Below, piece by piece: positions 17,227 to 25,500 of a stretch of DNA of 64,000 nucleotides; positions within the stretch are counted from its first letter, which is position 1; each line of letters opens with the position of its first letter. Made by a program: the position numbers and the translations under genes. Below the pieces are notes generated by a model, which had not been told where the DNA came from, searched no databases, and saw only the letters and a list, made by a program, of their open reading frames with translations. The stretch is from NCBI RefSeq assembly GCF_027706845.1, contig NZ_JAQGCZ010000003.1, positions 558,001 to 622,000 on the forward strand, in the 5' to 3' direction. The stretch comes from Mycolicibacterium sp. BiH015. GTDB taxonomy: Bacteria; Actinomycetota; Actinomycetes; Mycobacteriales; Mycobacteriaceae.

Positions 17227-17533
17227 GGGATATTCGACGAATCGAACGAGGCAGAAGATTAACACGCGGCGGCGTACACCTGAGAATCCGCAGGCCCCGA
17301 CAGTTCCCAATTCTCCCGTCGCCGCCGGCCTGCGCCGGAGACACCACCCCCGGGCAGCGGTGTCGATCGCTAGTCTGGGGACCTTCCGGCGGAGTGCGAC
17401 AGCACCCTCCGGGATGGAGAGGTAAACCGTCGTTTTGGGCGGCGGCGCGCCAGCCGAGCAAGGGATTTGTGTATGCCCAACTGCGTGGACTATCGTCGTG
17501 CTTCGCGACGAGCGACGACCTCGCCCGTGGCGC
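17227..17533. other. Spacer between divergent tRNA genes; carries their promoters
   Basis: 307 bp with no supportable reading frame. It separates tRNA-Val(CAC) from the plus-strand Gly-Cys-Val cluster, so promoters for both must lie here. A TATCGT at 17491-17496 could be a -10 element for the plus cluster, but I cannot assign a good -35. Confidence 0.5.
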
Positions 17534-17606
17534 GCGGATGTAGCGCAGTTGGTAGCGCATCACCTTGCCAAGGTGAGGGTCGCGGGTTCGAATCCCGTCA
17601 TCCGCT
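17534..17606 (+). tRNA. tRNA-Gly (anticodon GCC)
   Basis: GCGGATG/CATCCGC acceptor, GCGC D stem, anticodon loop TTGCCAA, T loop TTCGAAT, discriminator T. CCA is not encoded. First gene of a three-tRNA plus-strand cluster. Confidence 0.96.
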
Positions 17607-17633
17607 CGAGGATGCAGTGGCATCAAACCCAGC

Positions 17634-17704
17634 GGTGGAGTGGCCGAGTGGTGAGGCAACGGCCTGCAAAGCCGTGCACACGGGTTCGATTCCCGTCTCC
17701 ACCT
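17634..17704 (+). tRNA. tRNA-Cys (anticodon GCA)
   Basis: GGTGGAG/CTCCACC acceptor, anticodon loop TGCAAAG, T loop TTCGATT, discriminator T, followed by encoded CCA (17705-17707). Confidence 0.95.
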
Positions 17705-17718
17705 CCAAGGATGTACCT

Positions 17719-17790
17719 GCGCGATTAGCTCAGCGGGAGAGCGCTTCCCTGACACGGAAGAGGTCACTGGTTCAATCCCAGTATCGCGCA
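17719..17790 (+). tRNA. tRNA-Val (anticodon GAC), integration site of the downstream element
   Basis: GCGCGAT/ATCGCGC acceptor, GCTC/GAGC D stem, anticodon loop CTGACAC, T loop TTCAATC, discriminator A, encoded CCA at 17791-17793. The 3' 23 bp are repeated at 31695-31717, so the tRNA is the attB of an integrative element and stays intact after insertion. Confidence 0.97.
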
Positions 17791-17793
17791 CCA
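17771..17793 (+). repeat. attL core (3' end of tRNA-Val)
   Basis: 23 bp from the T loop through the encoded CCA, starting TTCAATCCCAGTATCG. Identical to 31695-31717; flanking bases differ on both sides. Confidence 0.92.
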
Positions 17794-17799
17794 GCATTA

Positions 17800-17813
17800 C
17801 TGCAGGTCAGACA
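17800..17813 (+). repeat. Putative arm-type integrase site, left copy 1
   Basis: CTGCAGGTCAGACA, 7 bp inside attL, repeated in the same orientation at 31653-31666 just inside attR. Both copies are followed after 6-7 bp by CGAGAAT. The position fits arm-site binding by the integrase N-terminal domain. Confidence 0.6.
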
Positions 17814-17838
17814 TTGTTTCCGAGAATCTGACCGGGCT

Positions 17839-17861
17839 TCGTGCCCATGATGTGCCCAATG
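17839..17861 (+). repeat. Putative arm-type integrase site, left copy 2
   Basis: TCGTGCCC, six bases, then GTGCCCAATG (the unit contains GTGCCC twice). The same arrangement recurs at 31553-31575 upstream of the integrase. Few mismatches lie between the copies, all in the middle. Confidence 0.55.
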
Positions 17862-17906
17862 GCCGCTATATCGATCTCGCGATCACCACGCGAGAGGGTT
17901 TGCCTG

Positions 17907-18527
17907 ATGTCCACCAACTACCCCGTCGACTCCGCCATCCGTACCTGCTGCGGTGGCATTGGCACGCATACACGCGACTGCAACGAGCGTCGATTGTCAG
18001 ACCCTCCGAGCAGAGTGCCCGCCACGACAAAGAGCATTACGCCCGAATCCCCCGCCCAAACCTGGCGCGACCTCGCTGACCAGCTGACGGCCGAGCAAGT
18101 CGCGCATCTTGAGTATTGGGAAGCTCACCCCGAGCTGCCGCCTCGCTCTGACGGCATGCAGCCGACCGCGGAGGAGCAGCGAAGCAGGCTCTTATTCAGC
18201 GCAACAGAGTCCGCGTGGCGCAACCGGGCGGCTGAGCGCTACTCCCACATCACCGTGCCGCCGGGAACGACGTGGGCCGGCGACTGGTCGGGCGATCTGT
18301 GGGATTCGGGCGAACCCGCTACGCGGCACTTTGAGGCCACAAAGCGTTGCTGCGGCCACATGGAAGTCTCAGCCGGCGGGTGGCAAGACAGCAACGGTCG
18401 CACCGAATGGCAGATCACCGTCCAATCGACCGAGCAATTCAACGATGGGCAGATGGATGCCGCCCTGGCGCGCGAGGTCGGCGCAGCGCTCATCGCTGCA
18501 GCCGACGAGTTGGAGCGTCTGCAGTGA
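17907..18527 (+). CDS. Hypothetical element protein with Cys/His-rich N-terminus, paralogue of next gene
   Basis: 206 residues from ATG 17907 (MSTNYPVDSA) with GAGAGGG upstream; longer readings from 17841 lack support. The N-terminus has a zinc-knuckle-like TCCGGIGTHTRDC cluster. A middle segment TWRDLADQLTAEQ and the C-terminal AALIAAADELERL recur in the next gene (TWRDLADQLTPAQ, AALLAEAADEIERL), so the two are related by duplication. The genes overlap as GTGA. They run toward the D12 methylase gene and are the only rightward genes in the element. Function unknown; a similar leading gene position next to attL often carries cargo. Confidence 0.65.
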   Translation: MSTNYPVDSAIRTCCGGIGTHTRDCNERRLSDPPSRVPATTKSITPESPAQTWRDLADQLTAEQVAHLEYWEAHPELPPRSDGMQPTAEEQRSRLLFSATESAWRNRAAERYSHITVPPGTTWAGDWSGDLWDSGEPATRHFEATKRCCGHMEVSAGGWQDSNGRTEWQITVQSTEQFNDGQMDAALAREVGAALIAAADELERLQ

Positions 18528-19021
18528 GCGCTGTCGACAACACCGCGACAACGTGGCGGGATCTTGCGGATCAACTCACGCCGGCGCAGATTGAGCATGC
18601 GGAGCACTGGGAGGAGGTTTACCGGGAGCGTCCGGCCAGCGGCGTGGATGCCCAACAGCGCCTGCTCGAAGAGGCGAGAGAGCATGCGCGCAAGAATCTG
18701 AATGATCAGGTCGCGTTCGGCCACTTGCCGGCGCCGGCGGGAGCACGGCGGTTATGGCATTGGGAGCCGGTCGACGAGTCCAGATGGGAGCGGGAGTTCG
18801 AGGGAACCTGTCATGAGTTCGCGGAATTTCTCCGCGTTCAGATCAGGGGCGTCCAGCATTCGGATGGCCGTATAGATCGCTACGCAGGGGCGGATTGCGA
18901 CACCGGCGACAACCTCAGCCCTGCCGACTTACGAGGGATGGCGGCGCTCCTGGCCGAAGCTGCGGACGAGATTGAGCGGCTCAATCGCACTGCCGTCGAG
19001 AATGCGCCAACGACGTCTTGA
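18524..19021 (+). CDS. Hypothetical element protein, paralogue of preceding gene
   Basis: 165 residues from a GTG at 18524 that overlaps the previous stop (GTGA), implying coupled translation. It shares the TWRDLADQLT box (residues about 9-18) and the C-terminal helix with its neighbour but lacks the Cys/His cluster. The central region is charged (EHARKNLNDQ). I do not recognise a family. About 120 bp of non-coding DNA separate it from the convergent methylase gene. Confidence 0.65.
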   Translation: MSAVDNTATTWRDLADQLTPAQIEHAEHWEEVYRERPASGVDAQQRLLEEAREHARKNLNDQVAFGHLPAPAGARRLWHWEPVDESRWEREFEGTCHEFAEFLRVQIRGVQHSDGRIDRYAGADCDTGDNLSPADLRGMAALLAEAADEIERLNRTAVENAPTTS

Positions 19022-19144
19022 TACCAGATATACGCATGTTCGGCCCCGTCGCTGCTTCCGCGGTGGCGGGCCGAATGTCATTTCGTACCCACCCCCATGC
19101 CGGTTCACCCGACCAATGATTCAGCGAGAGAACGAACGGATATC

Positions 19145-20020
19145 TCAGGCAACCACCCAACGACCCTTGGCGGTAGCGAGGACTTGTAAGTCGTCAGGGA
19201 CGGCGATGGTGTCCGCGAAGACGACGAACTCGGTGCCCATGTGGTTCACCTGGGCCCTATGGTTGATGTCGAATTCTGCGCACCTGAAGTCGACGTAGAG
19301 CTCGTCGGTGACGCGGTCGTCAGCGTCGTAGGTCAAAAACCACTTGAACTTTGAGCGTTGCAGCTGAGCGGCCAGGTCACGGTGATCGTCTGCGCTGAGC
19401 CTGTCGAGGTAGAGCTCGTCGCCTTGACCGAGGTACGGCGGATCAACGTAAATGAGCGTGTCGCGACGATTCGGTGTAAGCGTCGCCAGGAATTCTCGGG
19501 CATCGAGCTGGGTTAATTCGACGCGCCGGCGATACGACCCGATGTAGGCGATTCTCTCAGCGAGATTCTTCCGGTTAAAACGCGCGTCGATCTTCCACAG
19601 ACCCGTCTGTTCGAGGCCGCCAATCGGTCGAGCGTTCAAGATGCCAGACCGGTTGCACCGATTCAGGAAAAAAGTTGCGAATCCCAATTCGAGGTCACCG
19701 TGGCGCTTGGGATGGTCGTAAATCTCGCGTGCGAGATACCAAGCATCGACGCTGATTTCGGCATCCTCGATGCGTTTGATTAAACGCTTCGTTTGGTTGA
19801 ACACGCAGCGCCAGAACGCCGCGATCCCGGGATTGAGGTCGTTGATATGGGCGATGTCGACGTGCTCTCCGACAAGCAATGTGAGCGCACTTCCCGCCCC
19901 ACCGGCGAATGGCTCTGCATAGCGGCGCGGTCGGGGATTCTGCATTGCTAGCAGCTCGGCAGCAAACGGCGCTATGCGCGCTTTTCCGCCAGGGTATCGG
20001 AGCGGACTGATGTACCTCAT
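19145..20020 (-). CDS. D12-class adenine-N6 DNA methyltransferase (Dam-like)
   Basis: 291 residues from ATG 20020 (MRYISPLRYPGGKARI); an in-frame TTG at 20044 adds eight residues. Motif I is RYPGGKAR followed by PFAGGAGSA; the catalytic motif is DPPY in IYVDPPYLGQG (about residue 192). This class transfers a methyl group from S-adenosylmethionine to adenine N6, often at GATC. No partner endonuclease is evident, so it is probably an orphan methylase that protects element DNA or marks sites, possibly working with the ParB-like protein encoded upstream. Motifs are intact, so activity is expected; the target site is unknown. Confidence 0.9.
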   Translation of the reverse strand: MRYISPLRYPGGKARIAPFAAELLAMQNPRPRRYAEPFAGGAGSALTLLVGEHVDIAHINDLNPGIAAFWRCVFNQTKRLIKRIEDAEISVDAWYLAREIYDHPKRHGDLELGFATFFLNRCNRSGILNARPIGGLEQTGLWKIDARFNRKNLAERIAYIGSYRRRVELTQLDAREFLATLTPNRRDTLIYVDPPYLGQGDELYLDRLSADDHRDLAAQLQRSKFKWFLTYDADDRVTDELYVDFRCAEFDINHRAQVNHMGTEFVVFADTIAVPDDLQVLATAKGRWVVA

Positions 20021-20103
20021 GAGGGCAAAAACATTGATAGGCAACGCATCTGACCGTCATTCACAAATTGATGATATCGCTTGAACGCCGTGGTGGCCAC
20101 CCC

Positions 20104-21624
20104 TCAAATCAGGCCATCCAAATCCTCTAAGAGCGGCCGGTAGGTCTGACTAAGCGTCCGAACGTCGGTCGGTCCCGCACTCTGAGTGAAGCTATGGACG
20201 TATGCGTTCATCATGTCGACGCCCAGTCCGTTTGTGGCGTTGTCTTTTTGGCTGTCCATCCACGCGGCAGCGAGTCGCGGGCCGCGGTTACGGGAGTGGT
20301 CTATTTGCGGATCAAGATGTCTAAGAACAACTTCCAGTTTCTTCCGCAACGTCGGGTTGCCAGTTACGGTCAGGCCCAGCTTGTCGATTGCCTCGGTGAC
20401 AGCCAACTCTACGATGACCCTCAGCATGACGCTGGCAACTAGCGTCATGGTGTCAATATCTAGCCTTTGCGCCTGAATGAGGGTGTCGGAAGTACGCAAT
20501 TGAAACTTGGCGAGGCGTAGGCCTTGAAAGATATTTCGCTCTGACCTTGGATGACGACGCCGCCCAGCTGGGGTGGCCGGCGGCGTTGGCGTAGGTTGTT
20601 GACCCCCGCCCCCACCACTCGCGGGGGGCGGTGGCGAGCTACCTCCGCTCGGCGGCGGGTTTGACGATTGCCCTGACTGACCGGTCGGCGGTGACGGGGT
20701 GGCGGAGCCGGCCGAATCACTAGAGCCATCGGCTACTTTCAGGTGGCTGATTCCGGCGATGTAAGTCGCCACGAGATCCTGATTGTTAATGTCGCGCGCA
20801 GTCAGCCCCTCGGACACATCGAAGATGATCTGTCGAAAGGCGTCGTGCACTGCTAGTTCTGGTCCCACTATGCGGATAGCGCCACTAGCCCTCTCGATCT
20901 TGTAGCCGAACGCCTCCTGCATCTGCTTGGGCGCAATGAGTCTGCCGAGCGTTGTCACGCGGCGACGCACCCTGGTGCCGGCGATGTTAGATCCGCCCCG
21001 GAAGATGGTCGCGAGTTGCTTCAACAGGCCGTCGTCGTCGGGGTATGCGTCCAGCATGAGATCGCGGAGTTGCATCGCGAGGCCGGTTTGCGATCCCGGA
21101 GTGGGATTGAACCGCTCAGACATGTCCGTTGTCCACGGGCTCAACCCGCGGCCGTCGTTCTCGCCGGTGTGCCGCAGCTCGATCCACCGCCTCGAAGACT
21201 CGCGGTTCGCGAAAACCGAGCAGGCGACGTCGTCAGGGCCCGTCCCGTTCGCGGCGATAATTGCCTCGACGCGTTTACGGATTCTCAGGTCGTCGATCAA
21301 GTCTGGCGACTTGAGCATCTTCAGGGCCGCTACCCGCCGGTTTCCCTCCACCACGACGTACAGACCACCCTCGACTACGACTCCAGGTAGCTCGAACGGG
21401 CTGAGCGTGCCCGACTCGGCGATGTCCCGGGCGATGTTGATTTGCTTGGTCGCGTCGAGTTCGATCAGCGCATTGATCGATTCTCGTGTTGTTTCGCCGC
21501 CCTCCTCGAGGCGCGGGTTCTCCTCATCTAGGACCAGGTCGGCCCATGAGAGGACGACCAGTCGGACGTGTCCAAGTTCGGCGACTGGTGGCGCCGCCTC
21601 GCCGGCGACGTCCTCAGTAGACAC
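20104..21624 (-). CDS. ParB/Srx-fold protein with Pro/Gly-rich linker and helical C-terminal domain
   Basis: About 506 residues if the GTG at 21624 is used; a TTG at 21717 would give 537, and neither has a clear ribosome site. The N-terminal third has the ParB-type core, with DEENPRLEEGG and VVEGNRRVAALKML (the ExNRR motif that binds CTP in ParB relatives). A Pro/Gly/Ser-rich linker (roughly residues 330-390) separates a C-terminal helical domain. It lacks the classical KorB/Noc-like HTH of chromosomal ParB, so partitioning is not certain; ParB-fold proteins in phages also act as nucleases or transcription switches. Adjacent to and codirectional with the methylase gene. Confidence 0.75.
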   Translation of the reverse strand: MSTEDVAGEAAPPVAELGHVRLVVLSWADLVLDEENPRLEEGGETTRESINALIELDATKQINIARDIAESGTLSPFELPGVVVEGGLYVVVEGNRRVAALKMLKSPDLIDDLRIRKRVEAIIAANGTGPDDVACSVFANRESSRRWIELRHTGENDGRGLSPWTTDMSERFNPTPGSQTGLAMQLRDLMLDAYPDDDGLLKQLATIFRGGSNIAGTRVRRRVTTLGRLIAPKQMQEAFGYKIERASGAIRIVGPELAVHDAFRQIIFDVSEGLTARDINNQDLVATYIAGISHLKVADGSSDSAGSATPSPPTGQSGQSSNPPPSGGSSPPPPASGGGGGQQPTPTPPATPAGRRRHPRSERNIFQGLRLAKFQLRTSDTLIQAQRLDIDTMTLVASVMLRVIVELAVTEAIDKLGLTVTGNPTLRKKLEVVLRHLDPQIDHSRNRGPRLAAAWMDSQKDNATNGLGVDMMNAYVHSFTQSAGPTDVRTLSQTYRPLLEDLDGLI

Positions 21625-21924
21625 GTTCAGGCCCCCAACCAGGTCAAACAGATGATCCCCCGCATGAGCAGCGAGTGTAGCCAGCTCAATCACAGTTGCA
21701 GGCCATTCAAGGAACAACGGCCGGCCGCGGTGTCGGCTCCAGTCCGACCCTCCTGCAGACGAGATTCAGATCCTGCGCTGGGCCGAGCGAAGCGACGGCA
21801 TCCCGTTCGTCGCCGCCGCCGGATGGCTGAGAGGCCGGCCCATAACTGAGAGTCGTCAAGGGTGTGTTGACGCAAAAGCACGCGTGCAGGCCCCTCGCTG
21901 GTCCGCCCAGAGGCGGGCCGGATG

Positions 21925-22548
21925 CTATTCGGCAAGGACGCCCTTCGGGGCATCGAAGCCGAGCACTCGTGAGAGCAGCAGGTAGTGCTGCGGGAGCCAT
22001 GTGTGTCGGCATGATCGGCAGGTACAGCCTTGATCGGCGACAAGCTGCAGGGCCGGCTGGCGGATATGGTCGCCGGCTGAGTTCAGCCGGTAGACGTGGG
22101 TGGCGCCGCAGGCCGGGCACGGCGCAGAGATGCGCCTGACCCCTTCAGGGTCGAGCAACGCCCGGATCTCGACGCACCACGATTCAACGTTGCGGGTGAT
22201 TTGTTCGACCTGAGAAGAGTCCTGCGGGCGCCAGCGCTTGGCTGCCAGCGCCCGTAGCCGTGCCGGCGTCGAATAGCCAGCAGGCTGCCAGCATTGCAGT
22301 GCGTCGTCGATTTCGACGCGCAGGTCCAGGGCGTCGACCCACACCGGCGGCCTGCTGCCTGTCGCCGCCCTGGTGTAGTCGAGTCGGCGGGCGGTCGCCG
22401 GCACCTCCCCGGCCAGTTCGTCGTAGAGGCTGGCGGCGACGTGAACGACGTTATTGATCATCTGCTTGTGCGGGTCGATCAGCGCTGCGACGGCCGCATT
22501 CAGGCGGTCGAGATCGGCCAGGAATCCCGGTGGCAAATGAGTCGACAC
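21925..22548 (-). CDS. Hypothetical phage-type protein with C-terminal zinc ribbon
   Basis: 207 residues from a GTG at 22548, 7 bp after the tape measure stop, so it is probably translated with it. The N-terminal two thirds are helical (FLADLDRLNAAVAALIDPHK). The C-terminal part has two CxxC pairs, CPACG and CTCRSC, forming a probable zinc ribbon. Proteins like this are common as minor genes in mycobacteriophages, but I cannot assign a role. It is not a tail assembly chaperone, and no tail tube or minor tail gene follows. Confidence 0.7.
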   Translation of the reverse strand: MSTHLPPGFLADLDRLNAAVAALIDPHKQMINNVVHVAASLYDELAGEVPATARRLDYTRAATGSRPPVWVDALDLRVEIDDALQCWQPAGYSTPARLRALAAKRWRPQDSSQVEQITRNVESWCVEIRALLDPEGVRRISAPCPACGATHVYRLNSAGDHIRQPALQLVADQGCTCRSCRHTWLPQHYLLLSRVLGFDAPKGVLAE

Positions 22549-22555
22549 AGCCTTG

Positions 22556-25500
22556 TCAGAACCTTCCCAGTTTCGCCGCGGTCCGCTCACGTTCCTGACG
22601 CTTGACCTTCTCCAGGGCGCCCTCAGCGTCTCGGGCTTGAATGTTGTAGACGACGCTGGGTCCGGGCTGCTGGCCGGCGCGGCCGCCATGGGCGGTTTCG
22701 GTAGGCGGTAGCGTGCCGGTGGCCGTCGACGTCGCCGCGAGCGGCGCTACAGATGCTCCGGAGCCTTGACCCCAGCTGAATAGATTACTGCCGTCGAACA
22801 TGCTCCCGTCGCTCTCGCCGCTGGGATCGTTACCGCCGATCTTCAGTCCGCTGACGAACGTGGATGCGGCCTTCAGCCAGCCTGGAGAGTCTCCAACACC
22901 GCTCACGTCGAGGAGCGAGGACACTTGGCCGCTGATGGCTTCTCCGGCTGCCTGCCCGTACTCAAATGACCGCTCCGGCGAGTTAGGCGTCACTCTGGTC
23001 TTGACGTTGAGCGCGTCAAGCCCGAACTTCGAGGCTTCGGAGAACGAGGTTGGAAGCCCGCCGACGGAACTGCCGCCGCTGCTGGTCGATGTCGTCGGCA
23101 TGGGGGCCGCGCCGGGCTCGGAGAACAGACTGTCTCCAGAGGCCAGCGGGGATGCTGAGTTGGCGTCGGCGCCAGTGCCGTTGGGGTTGCCGGCGTTGGC
23201 TTCGCCGGGGAGGTAGGCGTGGTTGGTGAACTGTGAGTGGCCGGCGCCGGTCTTGCCGCCGATCACCACACCTTCGGAGCCGTTGGATTCGAAGTTGGTT
23301 CCGTCGGGGAAGGTGCCGGCGGTGTGGCCGTTGGCGCCGCCTCCCCTGTCCCACCAGCCGACGCGCAGATCGCCGGCACCACCGCGGCCCTCTTTGAATC
23401 CCAGCGACTTGAGCCACGATCCTTCGGTGACTGTCGACATGCGCGACGAGAACGGGGGCCGGCCGGTGGCGACGTTGGCCACCGCGGACACGAAGCCCGA
23501 GCAGTCGATCGCCTTGGTCGAAAATCCGCCCATCAGGTATTTGGCGGGGTCCATGCTGACCGCGAACGTCTTGGCTTTGCCGACCAGCCCGCCGGCCTCG
23601 TAGCCGGGTAGTGGCAGCCGCCCATTGTTGTTCATGTAGTCGAGCAGCCCGGGGTAAGCGTTCTCGATGCGACGGCGCGACCGTGCCTGGATGACCCATT
23701 CGTCGCCGTGCACGACGCCGGCGATCTGGTCGACCGGCAGCGCCCCGGTGTAGCCGCCACCCGAGAGCTCTTTGAGCGTTTTGCCCCAGTTGTTGAGCGT
23801 GTCGGCGCCGGGCACGGTGATGCCCAGCACTTCGGTGGGAATGTTCTCCAAGAACGAGCCCAACGCCTTCAGCGGCGCCTTGATGATCTCGGCGAGCCCG
23901 GAGAATGCTTGCTTGACACCGGATTTGATGGCGTCGGCCGCACCGACAACGCCAGTCTTGAGGACATCCCAACCGCTCTTGAACCGGTCGAAAATGTCGG
24001 AGACGAAGTCCCAGGCGCCGCTAAACGCGGCCTTGATCCCTTCCCACGCCGGCGCGATCGCGTTGTTCCACAACCACATTGCGCCGTCGCCGATGAGCTG
24101 CCATTCGGTTTTCCACGCCTCGAAGACGACTTTGATGATCGTCCACGCGATTTCGATGCCGGTCTTGATGCCGTCCCAGGCCGGCTTGATGGCGTTGTTC
24201 CACAACCAGCCGGCGGCGTCGCCGATGCCCTGGAAGACCGCTTTGATGCCGGGCCACAGCGTCACCGAGACCCAGTCCCACACCGCCGACATCACGGTCT
24301 TGATGCCTTCCCAGGCCGCCTGCACGATGTTGCGGAACGTCTCAGAGTTGTTGTAGGCGTAAACCAGGCCGGCGACGAGGCCGGCCAGCGCGAGCACGAT
24401 GAGGCCGATCGGGTTGGCGTTGAGCGCGGCGTTGAGTAGCCATTGCGCGCCGGTGATGGCGGTGGTGGCCGCGCTGCCGGCGATGAGAGCCACCCGGTGG
24501 GCGGCCAGCGCGATCGTGTTGGTTCCCAACGATACTGAGCTTGCTCCGGTGGCCGCGGCGAACACGCCTTGTGCGATCGACGCTGCGGCCATCGCGGTCT
24601 GCCACACGAACATTGCGGCGCCGATTCCTTTGGCCGCCAGTGTTACGCCGAGGATGACGGGAGCCAGCGGCCCCAGGTGACTGACCAGCGTCGCTATGGG
24701 CGGCGCGATCGCCGCGACGATGGTGGCCCATGGCGTGAATGCGTTGACCAGCGACGGGATGACCGGGGCCAGGTTTTGCATCACCTGTCCGAGTGCGGGC
24801 ATCAGGTCGCGCGCCATCGCCATCACACCCGGCGTTGCTTGGGCGATCGCGTCGCCGAGCGCCTGGAAGCCCGGCGCCAGCGCCGGCGCGCTGATGCCGG
24901 CGAGCTCGCGCAGGGCCCCGATGATGGGGCCGACGACGTTGCGGATGTTCTCGAACACCTGCTGCAACGCCTCGAACGTCAGCGTCATTTGCGCCGGCGT
25001 GATGTTGCGCAGCCAGTCGCCGACCGACTGCAGCGAGTCGCTGATTCCGACGCCGACGCCGGCGAAGGTCTTGGCCGCGGTGCCGGCGAACGACACCAGG
25101 CCCGTGGTGAGGCCGGCCATTCCCGATTCGCCCGTGAATGCGCTGAAGAACCGTGTGGACGCGTCGAGCATGTTGTTGATGCCTTGCATCGCTTCGGGCC
25201 GGGATAGCGCAGTGGCGACGCCGGCGCCGACCGTGCCGAGTACACCCGAGAGGCCGACCAGCTTCGGTGAGGTCTTGTCGACCAGGCCGATGAACGACGA
25301 GAACGCCGGCGCCAGAGCGGTTGTCAGGTTGTCGGTGATCGAGTTGCGCAGGTTCTTCACTGCGTCGAGGGCCGGCCCCAGCCGCTGGCCGATCATGGCG
25401 TCGAACGAGTCGATGCCCGACTGTCCCTGATTCTGGGCGTCGGCGACCGCCTGCATGGCGTCGGCGAGCTGCTGCTGGGAGTCGATGACGGCCTGGTTGG

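Noticed and set aside
20104..21717. Chromosome-partition ParB with nearby parS or ParA
   Set aside because: No ParA gene, no parS-like repeats and no ParB HTH were seen, so only the ParB-fold label is kept.
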